From Pseudomonadota bacterium (lineage in GTDB: Bacteria > Pseudomonadota > Alphaproteobacteria > Acetobacterales > Acetobacteraceae), in the NCBI GenBank assembly GCA_021805565.1, contig JAJZFA010000043.1, forward strand, positions 186,001 to 250,000: 64,000 nt of DNA. Direction: 5' to 3'. The notes beneath the pieces are model-generated. The model did no database searches. It worked only from the letters and a program-made list of their open reading frames with translations, and was not told the origin of the DNA. This document shows, piece after piece, positions 34,584 through 45,397 of the stretch. Within the stretch, counting starts at the first letter, position 1. Each line of letters begins with the position of its first letter. The position numbers and the translations under genes are program-made.

Positions 34584-35431
34584 TGCCGTCCCGGCGTCGG
34601 ATGGTCAGGAGCGGTCACCCCGGTCAGGCCGTAGTCGAATATTCGCACGACCTCGAGCTTTTGCAGCATCGCGGCGGGTTCGACCTCGGCCGCACCGCTG
34701 CTGGAATAATGCACGGTGCCGACTGGCAGATTTGCTGGAAAGGCATTGGCCTCGGCACTGGTGACGATCCGTTCGCCTTCCTGCGGTACCACCCCTTCGG
34801 GCCAGTATTGCAGCCGGGGTCGCAAACCGTTGGTCCCTACCAGGATCGCATGGGCCCGGGAGGTTTCCAGCGTAACCGGTATGCGGCTGTTGAGGTCGGT
34901 AATCAGCAATACGCGAGCGGTACGGTTGCCCACTTCGGTCACGCGCCCGATCAGCCCGCGTTCATCGACCGCGATTTCCCCCTTGCGGATGCCGTTGTTG
35001 GGCCCGGCGGACAGCAGCACCGCTTTGGCATAAACCCCTCCGGCATCGGCAACGACGCGCGCGGTGACGAAAGACGCATCGGGATCGGGGATCCAGCGCA
35101 GGCTGGCCTTCAGCCGCTGGTTTTCGCTATCCAAGGCCAGCGCGATCGATTGCCAGCGCCGCAGCTTTTCATTTTCGGCACGCAACCGGGCGTTTTCGTC
35201 GCGCATGTCCCACAGCGCGGCGGTCTCGGCGACGCCGGCGTGAATACGGCCCAGCGGGCCCAACAGCACGACGTAAATGGGCGCCAACCCGTCGGCGAGC
35301 GCGGTGCGGGCGCGTTCCGCCAGCAGCGCATCGGCCTTGCCCAGCAGCATGAAGCCGAACGACGCGACAATCAGAACCGGCAGGGTCAGCCGGATCAGCG
35401 CCTGTCGTGCCTGGATGGAAAGGCGGATCAT
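34580..35431 (-). CDS. mreC: MreC, rod-shape determining protein
   Basis: MreC joins the MreB filament to the periplasmic synthases. The 283-residue protein has one membrane helix (LPVLIVASFGFMLLGKA, 16-34), a periplasmic coiled coil (about 70-105, MRDENARLRAENEKLRRWQ) and the two-barrel MreC core with VTARVVADAGGVYAKAVLL, GIRKGEIAVDERGLIGRV and RVLLITDLNSRIPV. The C-terminus HPTPGRH is short. It follows mreB by 72 bases and overlaps mreD. Confidence 0.95.
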   Translation of the reverse strand: MIRLSIQARQALIRLTLPVLIVASFGFMLLGKADALLAERARTALADGLAPIYVVLLGPLGRIHAGVAETAALWDMRDENARLRAENEKLRRWQSIALALDSENQRLKASLRWIPDPDASFVTARVVADAGGVYAKAVLLSAGPNNGIRKGEIAVDERGLIGRVTEVGNRTARVLLITDLNSRIPVTLETSRAHAILVGTNGLRPRLQYWPEGVVPQEGERIVTSAEANAFPANLPVGTVHYSSSGAAEVEPAAMLQKLEVVRIFDYGLTGVTAPDHPTPGRH

Positions 35432-35503
35432 GGGGTCCTTCAGCAGGCGACCGGGCGACTGTCCGGGACAACGCGACGGCGTCGTACCACGGACAATGCG
35501 CGT

Positions 35504-36791
<1,288 letters not shown>

Positions 36792-36930
36792 GGCCCGCCG
36801 GGGTGGGCTGTTTAGCGCGCGAGGCGATCCTTACGCAAGCCCGGATCGGCCGTCCGCTCAACGATCTGTTCGTGCGCGGTGCAACGGCCGCGGGTGCTGA
36901 ATTCGGTCCAGGCGACGGGACCGGACCGGA

Positions 36931-37200
36931 TCAGTCCAACTGAAAAAAGCCGGGTGTCTCTGGCGCGTCCGCGAGATCTTCGCCGATCGACGAGACTTCG
37001 GCCATGCGCGGGCCGCGGCGGCACAGCCGGGACATTTCCTCCACCGAAGCGGTATCGCCGGCGATCAACGCCTCCACCGAGCCGTCCGGGCGGTTGCGGA
37101 CCCAGCCCGACACGCCAAGTTCCGTCGCCTTGCGAACCATCCACGCGCGGTAGCCGACCCCGTGGACCCGGCCCGCTATCGTCAGCCGCTTTGCGTTCAC
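36931..37200 (-). CDS. acyP: Acylphosphatase
   Basis: A small enzyme (89 residues) that hydrolyses acyl phosphates such as carbamoyl- and 1,3-bisphosphoglycerate. The signature loop is VHGVGYRAW with the phosphate-binding Arg18, and Asn36 lies in WVRNRPDGSVEA; both catalytic residues are in place. The start ATG overlaps the stop of the ATP12 gene (ATGA), and it is the last gene of the rluC-asmA-atp12 operon. Length is typical. Confidence 0.93.
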   Translation of the reverse strand: MNAKRLTIAGRVHGVGYRAWMVRKATELGVSGWVRNRPDGSVEALIAGDTASVEEMSRLCRRGPRMAEVSSIGEDLADAPETPGFFQLD

Positions 37201-37910
37201 CCTTCCCTCCGCGTCAGGCCGATATACCGCGCCGCCAGCACGATGTCGGCCAGCATGTTCTGGCGCCGGTCAACGGCTTCATAATCGTCGCCCCATTGTT
37301 CTGCCTGGAACAATTCGTCCAGGGCACTCAACGCATAGGCGGTCCCGGCATCGAGTTGTCCTGCCGTCAGAGCCAGGCCGAGGACCAGGCTACCGAGCGC
37401 TGGGACGGCGATTGCAAGACCGGCCAATGCGTGAGCGTCCAGCGCCGCCACCGCCCGCCGCAGGGCCGCGACGCTGTCATGGTGTTGCGCGATATAGGTG
37501 GTGCCCGCCGTTGTGCGCAGTGGGGCATCGCAGGTCAGAGCCGCCCAATCCAGCCAGGGTTGCCATTGCCGGTGCTGCCGTTCCGCCAGTTCCCGCGGCG
37601 ATTCCGCGCGATAGCACAACAAATCGGTTTCGCCGTACCGGGCCATGGCGTCGATCGTGGGCGCCGGGTCTGGGGCGATCCGCTCTTGCACCGTGCCGGC
37701 CAGGCGGGTCAGCGGCGTGTCCTTGAACGACATCTCGCCGCCCTTGGCGCCCCCGGCGGCCAGCCATTCGTCCGCGATGGCGTGCGCCAAACGGGCTGGT
37801 CCGACCACCAGCGGCGGCCCCGCCGGCAGGCGCATCGGTTTTCCGTCCAGCAGGATCGAATGACCGTTTTCGGCCAGATGAACGGATGCGGTGTTCCAGA
37901 AACGCTTCAC
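37197..37910 (-). CDS. ATP12-family F1-ATPase assembly chaperone
   Basis: A 237-residue protein of the ATP12 family, which in mitochondria and alphaproteobacteria helps assemble the F1 alpha subunit. Landmarks: KRFWNTASVHLAENGHSILL, LDGKPMRLPAGPPLVV, KGGEMSFKDTPLTRLAGTV, the DLLCYRAESP motif and, near the C-terminus, LDELFQAEQWGDDYEAVDRR. No signal or membrane span. The family is nearly confined to alphaproteobacteria and eukaryotes, which supports the taxonomic placement. It sits 10 bases after the AsmA-like gene and overlaps acyP. Confidence 0.93.
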   Translation of the reverse strand: MKRFWNTASVHLAENGHSILLDGKPMRLPAGPPLVVGPARLAHAIADEWLAAGGAKGGEMSFKDTPLTRLAGTVQERIAPDPAPTIDAMARYGETDLLCYRAESPRELAERQHRQWQPWLDWAALTCDAPLRTTAGTTYIAQHHDSVAALRRAVAALDAHALAGLAIAVPALGSLVLGLALTAGQLDAGTAYALSALDELFQAEQWGDDYEAVDRRQNMLADIVLAARYIGLTRREG

Positions 37911-37920
37911 CGGAGGGTTC

Positions 37921-40419
37921 TCATCGAAACAGTTTTTTCAGGAGCGCCGCCGGATCGGGGGCACCGGACGGCGCGGCTTTGGATGGCGCGGGTTCCGGCA
38001 CCGGCAGACCGCGCGCCGCCGCGAGGGCAGGGGGGCAGACATCGGCGCGGTCGCCATTCAGGATGCCGGCGGCGATCGCGGCGCCGGCCTCCGCCGTGGT
38101 GAGTTCGCTGACCTTCGCCGCCGGTTCCCGGATCGGGCCCGACAGGGCAACGGGGATGACAACGCCGGTGCCGCCGATCCGCACCCGCGGGCGCAGCGTC
38201 ATGGCCAGGGTTTCGGCGCCGAGATCGACCGTTCCGCCGCCGGTCATCGTCAACAGCGAGGAACTGAGCGCCAGCGCCTGCAGTGTGCCGGTTCCGTTAT
38301 GGGCTTCCGCCCGCAGGCCGAAGCACCGCACCGATGTGGTGCCTCCGTTTCTGACGAGATCCAGCGCGCTCAATGAGGGATTTACCGTTCCGAGGAGACT
38401 GCCCAGCAGGCGGTTATCCAAGGTGCCTGCGGTCACGGCCAGGCCGAGGAAGCCGTCGAGGGACGCGGCGATGGCATGCGGCGTGGTGCCGGTGCCCCCG
38501 AGATCGGCGTACACCTCCATCGTTCCCGTGGCATAGGGCGGCTGTTGAGCGGCGGCGAGGATGGTCTTCAACGCCAGCCCCGGCGCGCGCAGGGTGAGGT
38601 GGACCGGTGGTTCGGCGGTCGCGGCATCCGCCGACAGGGTGGCGGTCAGGTGACCGCCCGGCAGTTCGGCGGCAAACGGATCGACGGTTAGTTTGCCGCC
38701 AGACAGGACCGCGTGGGCATCGATGGATTTGTAATCCGCGCCGTCCGAGCGGATGACGGCGATCTTCAGCGACAGATCGGCATCGGCGGTGCGCAGCAGA
38801 TCGAACGGCAGGGGATCGGTGGAAAACAGGCGCGTTCCGCCATGCCGGACCGCCGGTTGGGGGGGGGGCGTGGCGCCCGGCGACGCATCCGGCGCGGCGG
38901 TTTGCGTCCGGTTCAATGCGCCGGCAATGGCGTCGAGATCGATGCGCGTGGATACGATTGCGGCGGTCAGGGACGGTCGCGGGCCGAAACCCAGCCGGAC
39001 ATCGCCGGACACATCGCCATCCGGGCCGGCCAGGGTAAGCCCGGACAGTGCGACGCCATGCTGGAAACCACCGTCCGGATCGGATAGGGCGGCGTGAAAG
39101 GCCAGCGATTTCAGGTCCGGCAAAGGGTGCCGCGCCAGGCGTGACAAGGCGGATAAATTCGGAACTTGCGCCGCGACGGTCAGCTTTGCGCCCGTCATCG
39201 CCCGGATATCGGCGATTGTTCCGGTTGCGGTGGCGGCTGCTCCGCCCGCCTGCATCTTCAGGTCCACCGGAAACGGTGCCATTTTGGCATACGGCATCAG
39301 CAGCGTCGGCGATCCCAGCGTGCCGGCGATGGTTATTGGGGTATCGGCGGCCTTCGCGGCGGCGGCAATCTTCATCGGCTGGTCCGCCCCGGGGGCGTCG
39401 ATGTCGAGCGCGATCAGAGTAAGGCCGGCGACATAGGCATTCAGGTCCTGCGCCCCGGCATGCAGAACCAGCGCGGAGATGGCCAGCGGAGCGCTGCCTG
39501 TGCCGGCGATCCTGGCGGAGAAGGTGACGTCATGCAGCGGCGGCAAGGCATATCCTTGCATCAACAGCGTCAGGATGGCGGTATCTGGCACGTTGCCGGC
39601 GACCGCAAGATCGTAGCCCGTGGGCTGCAACGGATGGCTGACCGATCCATCGGCCGTCAGTTTCGCGGTTCCGGCGGTCAATGCCAGCCTGACCGGCCAC
39701 GGCGCGGCGGCGGATTGATCGATCGACCCGGTCAGGCTGCCGGTCGTGGCGGCAACATTGAAGGCAGTGCCATTAAAAATTGCGTCCGCATCCAGTTGTA
39801 TCGCTGAATCCGGGGTCGCGGCGCTGGCCTTTAGCTGCGAAATGGCAAACGTGGCGCTCTTGCCGGCGGCGTCGTCGCGATAGGCGATCATGCCATCCTG
39901 GATAACCAACGTGTCGATGGCGATGGTTGTCGCGATCCGACCGAACCGATGTTCCGTCCGGGGCGTCGTTGGCACGACGCTGGGCGCGATTTGCGCGCGG
40001 GGGGCGGTGTGGGCCGGCACGGTTCGCCAGTTGGCGTTTCCCGACGCGGTGGTTTCCAGCCGGATGTCGGGCCGGATCAGGATCAACCGGTCGATCCGTA
40101 TCTGGCCGGACAGCAGCGGCAAAAGGCCGATCTGAACGTCCATGGACTGAACCGTGGCCATGTCCGGACGCGAAAAACCCGGCGGATTGGCGAAAGCGAC
40201 GTCCGTTGCCCGGAACCCCGGCCGCGGCGAAAACTTCAGGCGGATCGGCCCGTTCAACGCAAGATCGCGCCCCGTGGCTTGCCTGACGGCCTCGATCAGC
40301 GCGGGCTTAAGGCTGTCCGGGTCGAAGCGAATCGCAAAAACGGCCCCGCCCGCCACCGCCAGGGCCAGGACGGCCGTAAGGACGATCGATCCGATACGAA
40401 GTGGCCGGGGCAGGGTCAT
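37921..40419 (-). CDS. AsmA-family protein
   Basis: An 832-residue protein with one N-terminal membrane helix (IGSIVLTAVLALAVAGGAVF, 9-28) and a long periplasmic beta-rich part. The N-terminal AsmA domain is clear: LIEAVRQATGRDLALNG, PIRLKFSPRPGFRATDVAFA and QIRIDRLILIRPDIRLETTA. The C-terminal AsmA region holds ELPGGHLTATLSADAATAEP and TLDNRLLGSLLGTVNPSLSA, ending SGAPDPAALLKKLFR. AsmA-like proteins of this size act at the cell envelope in phospholipid traffic or outer-membrane assembly. The start overlaps the rluC-like stop (ATGA). Confidence 0.92.
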   Translation of the reverse strand: MTLPRPLRIGSIVLTAVLALAVAGGAVFAIRFDPDSLKPALIEAVRQATGRDLALNGPIRLKFSPRPGFRATDVAFANPPGFSRPDMATVQSMDVQIGLLPLLSGQIRIDRLILIRPDIRLETTASGNANWRTVPAHTAPRAQIAPSVVPTTPRTEHRFGRIATTIAIDTLVIQDGMIAYRDDAAGKSATFAISQLKASAATPDSAIQLDADAIFNGTAFNVAATTGSLTGSIDQSAAAPWPVRLALTAGTAKLTADGSVSHPLQPTGYDLAVAGNVPDTAILTLLMQGYALPPLHDVTFSARIAGTGSAPLAISALVLHAGAQDLNAYVAGLTLIALDIDAPGADQPMKIAAAAKAADTPITIAGTLGSPTLLMPYAKMAPFPVDLKMQAGGAAATATGTIADIRAMTGAKLTVAAQVPNLSALSRLARHPLPDLKSLAFHAALSDPDGGFQHGVALSGLTLAGPDGDVSGDVRLGFGPRPSLTAAIVSTRIDLDAIAGALNRTQTAAPDASPGATPPPQPAVRHGGTRLFSTDPLPFDLLRTADADLSLKIAVIRSDGADYKSIDAHAVLSGGKLTVDPFAAELPGGHLTATLSADAATAEPPVHLTLRAPGLALKTILAAAQQPPYATGTMEVYADLGGTGTTPHAIAASLDGFLGLAVTAGTLDNRLLGSLLGTVNPSLSALDLVRNGGTTSVRCFGLRAEAHNGTGTLQALALSSSLLTMTGGGTVDLGAETLAMTLRPRVRIGGTGVVIPVALSGPIREPAAKVSELTTAEAGAAIAAGILNGDRADVCPPALAAARGLPVPEPAPSKAAPSGAPDPAALLKKLFR

Positions 40420-41405
40420 CGCCGCCTTTCAGGAGGTTTAGCCGGCGGGGCGTGGAAACCCAGCGTTTTGAAGGTCGCCCTCATATGGGGTGGCAGATTG
40501 GCTTCCACAGCCAGCGTGCCGCCCGCCGGGTGCGGCAGAACAAGCCGTCTGGCGTGAAGGTGAAGGTCGCTCGACAGGCCCTCGATCAGCGCGGAAAAAG
40601 CCAGGTTCTGGTCCGGTTCCTCATATTTTTCGTCGCCGAGGATTGGGGCCTTGATGGCCACGCAGTGAACCCGAAGCTGATGCGTGCGGCCAGTCAACGG
40701 TTTCAGTTCCAGCCACGCCAGCTTCTGGGCCGCATTGTCCAATGTCTGGTAATCGGTGATCGCCCTGGCGCCGTCGGGATCGTCGCGTTCGGCGGGGGCG
40801 GTGCGTTCGCCGCGGCTTCCGCCCACCTTCTTCAACGGCATATCGATGCGGCCTTCCACCGGGACGGGACGGCCGGCGACAACGGCCCAGTAGGTTTTGT
40901 CGATGTCGCGGCCGCGAAACAGTGCGGCGAGCTTGCCGGCGGTGCCCGGCGTACGAGCCAGCAGCAGACAGCCGGTGGTGTCGCGGTCCAGGCGATGAAC
41001 CAGACGGGGGCGGTGTTCGGCGCCGAATCGCAGGGCGTCCAGCATGCCATCCAGATGGCGGACGATGCCCGGACCGCCTTGCACCGGCAGGCCATAGGGC
41101 TTGTCGATCACCAAAATCTGGTCGTCCTGGTAGATCACGGCCTGTTGCAGGTCTTTCGCATCGTGCGGATCGACGCGGCTGATCGGTTTGGGTTCGGCGG
41201 GGGCGTCCATTTCCGGCAACCGGACGGACTGGCCGGCCGACAGGCGCGTGTCGGTGCCGGCCTTGGCGCCATCAAGGCGGATCTGACCGGTGCGGCACCA
41301 CTTCTGTATCAGGCTTTGCTGGGTGCCGGGGAAATGGCGGCGAACCCAGCGATCGAGGCGGGTGCCGGCCTCATCGTCCGTGACAGTGCGGGTTTTGTTG
41401 GTCAT
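40416..41405 (-). CDS. rluC: RluA/RluC-family 23S rRNA pseudouridine synthase
   Basis: A 329-residue enzyme that converts selected uridines of 23S rRNA to pseudouridine. It has an N-terminal S4-type RNA-binding domain (DEAGTRLDRWVRRHFPGTQQ), then the catalytic domain with IDKPYGLPVQGGPGI, the active-site motif RLVHRLDRDTTG (with the catalytic Asp), and LELKPLTGRTHQLRVHCVAI. The start ATG at 41405 gives the usual length; upstream in-frame codons are a Pro/Arg-rich shadow. RluC versus RluD cannot be fully separated from sequence; the short linker favours RluC. It is the first gene of the operon that runs through asmA, atp12 and acyP. Confidence 0.93.
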   Translation of the reverse strand: MTNKTRTVTDDEAGTRLDRWVRRHFPGTQQSLIQKWCRTGQIRLDGAKAGTDTRLSAGQSVRLPEMDAPAEPKPISRVDPHDAKDLQQAVIYQDDQILVIDKPYGLPVQGGPGIVRHLDGMLDALRFGAEHRPRLVHRLDRDTTGCLLLARTPGTAGKLAALFRGRDIDKTYWAVVAGRPVPVEGRIDMPLKKVGGSRGERTAPAERDDPDGARAITDYQTLDNAAQKLAWLELKPLTGRTHQLRVHCVAIKAPILGDEKYEEPDQNLAFSALIEGLSSDLHLHARRLVLPHPAGGTLAVEANLPPHMRATFKTLGFHAPPAKPPERRR

Positions 41406-41814
41406 GCGCGGGGTTTGGGACGTTGGGTGGGGTGGGTCAAGTCGGGACGCGATTATGGCAGCCAGATCGGCGGCGGCGGTTAACGGGAACCGCGGCTGGC
41501 GATCCCTGAACAGCGACCGACACCGCCCGGATCCGGTGCCGGTTCGGTTGCCTGGAAACCGGATTGACGGCGACGGCAAACAACACGACCGGAGTGCCCA
41601 AGGGCAGTCGTTTCGATAGACGTCATGTAGTAAACCCGCACAACCATAAGGGTATTTTTGGCATCCAGGTTAAAGATATATTTCGATTTAATTAAATTCA
41701 CCTATAGTGAAAATATTGATGTTTCGATGCGCCGCGACACTAGAACGCAAATTAAATCCGCTCCATGCAGCCGCCGTTCCTCGAAACGGCTTCACCGCCC
41801 TGATGGAGTTCTCG
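41406..41814. other. Divergent promoter region of rluC and the TonB-dependent receptor gene
   Basis: The left half is GC-rich and belongs to the rluC upstream. From about 41640 to 41760 the sequence is strongly AT-rich compared with its surroundings, as expected for a regulated promoter of the receptor gene. An inverted repeat at 41697-41711 contains a -10-like TATAGT (41703-41708). Short open frames in this region have no support. The leader before the receptor ATG is about 100 bases. Confidence 0.5.
41697..41711 (+). promoter_or_regulatory. Operator-like palindrome over the receptor promoter
   Basis: TTCAC (41697-41701), five bases, then GTGAA (41707-41711) form a perfect inverted repeat, and the -10-like TATAGT lies within it, so a protein bound here would block the promoter. 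The site is seen; the regulator is unknown. It does not match a classical Fur box. Confidence 0.4.
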
Positions 41815-44181
41815 ATGCCTCACGCAGTAAAACCCGTTAAGTCTATTGCCTTCACAACGATCCTGTTATCGGGCGTTGCCAGTGCCGCGTTCGCGCAATC
41901 GACCGGCGGCACGGTCAACGCCGGCGAGGTCAGTGCCGCCGGCGGCGGAGCGGGGGGCGGCAATACCGTGGGAACACAGGTGCCGACCCCGCAACAAGTG
42001 TTTCAAACCCCAACAACCGAGCGGGTGACCGATCAGGCACAGCTTCAGACGCTCGGTCCGGCGGCCGGCGCGGCGCAGGCCTTTGGACTGACTCCGGGCG
42101 CCTATGTAAACGGGTACGGCGCCACCGGTGCCACCAAATACACCATCGCGCTGGACGGCATCGGCCAGGGCTGGGGCGGTTATGGCGGCTACACCGGCGG
42201 CGCGTCGCTGATGATCACGCTGGATGGCGTGCCGATGGTCGATCCGGGCACCGGGCTGTGGGCGTCCGCATCGTTGCCCGCCCTGTCGATGTTTCAGGCC
42301 CAGCAGGTTAGTTACGGTCCGGGCGACGCGGCCAACCGCTGGTATGATAATATCGGCGGCAGCGTCGAGTTTACTCCGATTCAGCCGACCAAGACGGCCG
42401 GCGGCACGGTGAACGTGACCTATGGCAGCTATAACACCAAGATCGTCGATTTTTCGTTGCGGACAGGCGAGTATAACGGCTGGTCCACGATCCTGTCGGG
42501 CAGCGTGGGCGGTGGCGACAGCTTCCGCACCGGGCCGGATGGCTTTAGCAACTCCAGCAGCGATTATGCCCTGTTCGGCAAGACCGTGAAAACGTTCGAT
42601 GGCGGCGATATCAGCTTCGGCGGGTATCTGAGCAGCGCGTCGGGCTATCGTCCGCAGGTTATTCCCACGTCGCCCAATCCGCAGATTGGCATCAACGGCA
42701 TATCGCCGGCCGGCGCGGTCAATCCAGGCCCGCTGTATAGCCAGAAAACGACCGGCTATTATTCCACGCCTGCTTACGCCAACTATGGAAAATTCGACGT
42801 CAACCAGCTTTGGACGGTTTACAACAAGATCAATTTCGCCATCGACGATACGACCGCATTCCACAATCTGTTATACTACGTGCGCGAGGACCGGTTGCAC
42901 CAACGGTTCAACGATTCGTTCCCGCAAGGCGCGGGCAATCAGCAGGAGTACAACAACCCGTATTCTTACTGGTACGGCGATAAGGCGTCGATCACCAAGA
43001 CCTGGTGGATCAATACGTTCGACGCTGGCGCCTTCGTGCAGAACTCGCTGTACAATACGCAGAACGCCTTCTTCAATCCCGCGCCGCCGTTCAACGGCAG
43101 CGCCGCCGTCCCGAACGCCAAGTATCGCAGCGGCCTGTTCAATCAGATCGATACGGCGGTCTATTTCCAGGACGATATCCATCCGATCAGCAACCTGCAC
43201 ATCGTTCCTGGCATCCGGGTGGCCAGCTTTCTGACCAGCTATACCGACAATGCGGCATCCGCGTTTCCCAATGCCACCGGCACCAATCAAGGCGCGCTCG
43301 GCAACGGCCTGCCGCCGGGCCAGTCGCGCAGCTTCACGGCCCCGGAACCCTCGCTCGAAATCTCGTATCAGGCGCTGCCATGGCTCAATCTTTATGGCAG
43401 CTACGAGGAATCTTATAAAACGCCGCAGGTGGGCGGCGGCGGCGGGCTGTATCAGTCGATCGGTTCGCAATACGCGGAACTGGCGCATGCGCGGGAGTAC
43501 CAGGCCGGCTTCAAGATGCTGACCGACAAGCCGGAATACGCCCTGCATAACTTCGACTTCGGTGCCAACTACTTCTATCTGACCTATGGCAACCAGACGA
43601 TCACAACGACCAACGCTGTCGGCACCGCCAGCACCGCGTTCGGCACGTCGAATTACCAGGGTATCAATATCTTCGTCGATGACAACCCGTTGACCAACCT
43701 GCACACGTTCGCGAACGCCAGTATCGTGAAGGCAGTGTATTCCAATTACGTGACCGGAAGCTTCGCCGCGCCTGTCAGCTATAACGGCAGTCACGTGCCG
43801 TACACCCCCACGGCAACGCTGAATGTCGGCGGGGATTACAAATTCGTGGTGGGCGGAGTGCTTGTCAATCCGTACGCGATCTACCAGTTCACCGGCGACC
43901 AGTACATCTTCAACAATGTGACGGGTGCGCCCAGCGGACAGACGCTGGCAGCTTACGGGACGTTGAATGTCGGTGTGAATACGCAAGTCCCGGTTACGAT
44001 CGACAACAAGGTGCGCACAATCAATCTGTCGCTGTCGGTGCTGAATGCAACCGACAACCGCTATAACTCCTATCTGTACCTCAGCAGCGGCGGTTACTTC
44101 GGCACGACCAACAGCGGCTATGGGCTGGCCTATCCCGGTGCGCCAATGACCATTTACGCCAGTGTCGGAGTCAGCTTCTGA
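41815..44181 (+). CDS. TonB-dependent outer-membrane receptor
   Basis: A 788-residue outer-membrane receptor. The ATG at 41815 with GGAG six bases upstream opens a signal peptide: MPHAVKPVKSIAFTTILLSG then VASAAFA before QSTGG; longer in-frame forms back to 41707 lack a ribosome binding site. Residues ~60-220 form the plug (with the family-like LMITLDGVPMVDPGTGLWAS and NRWYDNIGGSVEFTPI), and the rest is a 22-strand barrel rich in aromatic residues, ending with TIYASVGVSF, a normal C-terminal outer-membrane signal. Many long loops contain YNNPYSYWY and YGNQTITTTN. The ligand is unknown. It lies upstream of its own exbB-exbD-tonB, suggesting a dedicated energy system. Confidence 0.92.
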   Translation: MPHAVKPVKSIAFTTILLSGVASAAFAQSTGGTVNAGEVSAAGGGAGGGNTVGTQVPTPQQVFQTPTTERVTDQAQLQTLGPAAGAAQAFGLTPGAYVNGYGATGATKYTIALDGIGQGWGGYGGYTGGASLMITLDGVPMVDPGTGLWASASLPALSMFQAQQVSYGPGDAANRWYDNIGGSVEFTPIQPTKTAGGTVNVTYGSYNTKIVDFSLRTGEYNGWSTILSGSVGGGDSFRTGPDGFSNSSSDYALFGKTVKTFDGGDISFGGYLSSASGYRPQVIPTSPNPQIGINGISPAGAVNPGPLYSQKTTGYYSTPAYANYGKFDVNQLWTVYNKINFAIDDTTAFHNLLYYVREDRLHQRFNDSFPQGAGNQQEYNNPYSYWYGDKASITKTWWINTFDAGAFVQNSLYNTQNAFFNPAPPFNGSAAVPNAKYRSGLFNQIDTAVYFQDDIHPISNLHIVPGIRVASFLTSYTDNAASAFPNATGTNQGALGNGLPPGQSRSFTAPEPSLEISYQALPWLNLYGSYEESYKTPQVGGGGGLYQSIGSQYAELAHAREYQAGFKMLTDKPEYALHNFDFGANYFYLTYGNQTITTTNAVGTASTAFGTSNYQGINIFVDDNPLTNLHTFANASIVKAVYSNYVTGSFAAPVSYNGSHVPYTPTATLNVGGDYKFVVGGVLVNPYAIYQFTGDQYIFNNVTGAPSGQTLAAYGTLNVGVNTQVPVTIDNKVRTINLSLSVLNATDNRYNSYLYLSSGGYFGTTNSGYGLAYPGAPMTIYASVGVSF

Positions 44182-44274
44182 CGCGACAATAAACCTTCAC
44201 CGATCTGTCATACACGAACCGATAGCGGGACTGTAACACGGTCCTGCTATTGTTGCGCGATTGGAACCGAACAC

Positions 44275-44931
44275 ATGAGCTTTCAGGGTATTATCGATAT
44301 CGCCAACTATTCCGACGGCGTGCTGTACGCTTTGGCATTGCTGCAATTGATGGCAATGGCGGTAATTATCGACCGGGCATGGTATCTGCGCCGCACCATC
44401 GCCGGCGGGGCTCGGCTGGTGGCCGCCGTCGCCCGGCACGACCGCTTGCGCGACAACGAACTGGTGGCGCTGCGCGACGGTTCGGCCCGCTTGCCCGAGG
44501 CGATGGTGTTCGACGCGGTTTTACAATCCAAGGGTACATTTTCCCGCACCGAATTGGAGAACCGGATGGAGGAGGCGATCATGCTGACCGCTCCGCGCCT
44601 GGACCGGCGGCTGTGGATACTGGACACAATTATTACTCTGGCGCCGCTTCTTGGCTTGTTCGGCACTATCCTTGGGATGTTCCGGGCGTTCGCGGTGCTG
44701 GCGACGCCAGGTGGCGCGCCGACCGCGGTAACGGGCGGCGTCGCGAACGCGCTGATCACCACGGCGGCCGGCATCTTCGTCGCCATGGTGGGACTGCTTG
44801 CTTATAACGGCTTGTCGAATTCCGTGCGGCTGGTTCTGCATCAGATGGAGACGCTGCGGACGCTGCTGCTGAACCGGGTGGCAATCGGCCGGCCGGTGGC
44901 CGATCGCGCCCCGGCATTCGCGGCGGAATAG
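44275..44931 (+). CDS. exbB: ExbB/TolQ-family proton-channel protein
   Basis: A 218-residue inner-membrane protein that with ExbD converts proton flow into TonB motion. Three helices are visible: LYALALLQLMAMAVIIDRAW (17-36), WILDTIITLAPLLGLFGTIL (~113-132) and GVANALITTAAGIFVAMVGL (~154-173). The second carries the TolQ/ExbB motif APLLGLFGTILGM, and the third has the conserved Thr/Ala pattern NALITTAAG. It follows the receptor by 93 bases and precedes exbD by four. Confidence 0.92.
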   Translation: MSFQGIIDIANYSDGVLYALALLQLMAMAVIIDRAWYLRRTIAGGARLVAAVARHDRLRDNELVALRDGSARLPEAMVFDAVLQSKGTFSRTELENRMEEAIMLTAPRLDRRLWILDTIITLAPLLGLFGTILGMFRAFAVLATPGGAPTAVTGGVANALITTAAGIFVAMVGLLAYNGLSNSVRLVLHQMETLRTLLLNRVAIGRPVADRAPAFAAE

Positions 44932-44935
44932 GCCG

Positions 44936-45394
44936 ATGGCAAGCCGCCGGATGAGCTATTTCGACGCCAAACGCGGCCGCGTCGAGATCATTCCGATGAT
45001 CGATGTGATGCTGTTTTTGCTGGTGTTTTTTATCATCGTCACGTTGCAGATGATCCCGGACGCCGGAGTTGCGTTGCAACTGCCGAGTTCGGCGCAGACG
45101 GAGCATCTGGAACACGCCAAGATCACGGTAAACGTGGACAAGGACGGTATTATGTCCGTCAAGGGCGAGACCGTTACTCAGGCGGAACTTGTCGGCTTGC
45201 TGCGCGGCACGCCGGACGCGTCGCAAACGCAGGTGACGATCGCCGCGTCCAAGGATGCCGCGTTTCAGCAGTTTATTCATGCGCTGGATGCGTGCCGGGA
45301 GGCGGGTGTGACAGATGTGGGTGTCGCGGCGCAGCCGTCGGCCGATCCGGACGCGAAGACCGGTGCGTCGCCCGCGGCGCCGCCAGCGCGTTGA
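44936..45394 (+). CDS. exbD: ExbD/TolR-family protein
   Basis: A 152-residue partner of ExbB. It has one helix near the N-terminus, IIPMIDVMLFLLVFFIIVTL (about 18-37), with the essential Asp of the PMIDVMLFLLVFF motif facing the proton path, then a periplasmic domain with AKITVNVDKDGIMSVKGETV and VTIAASKDAAFQQFIHALDA. The C-terminal 20 residues are Pro/Ala-rich and probably disordered. Gaps to exbB and tonB are four and three bases. Confidence 0.93.
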   Translation: MASRRMSYFDAKRGRVEIIPMIDVMLFLLVFFIIVTLQMIPDAGVALQLPSSAQTEHLEHAKITVNVDKDGIMSVKGETVTQAELVGLLRGTPDASQTQVTIAASKDAAFQQFIHALDACREAGVTDVGVAAQPSADPDAKTGASPAAPPAR

Positions 45395-45397
45395 CCG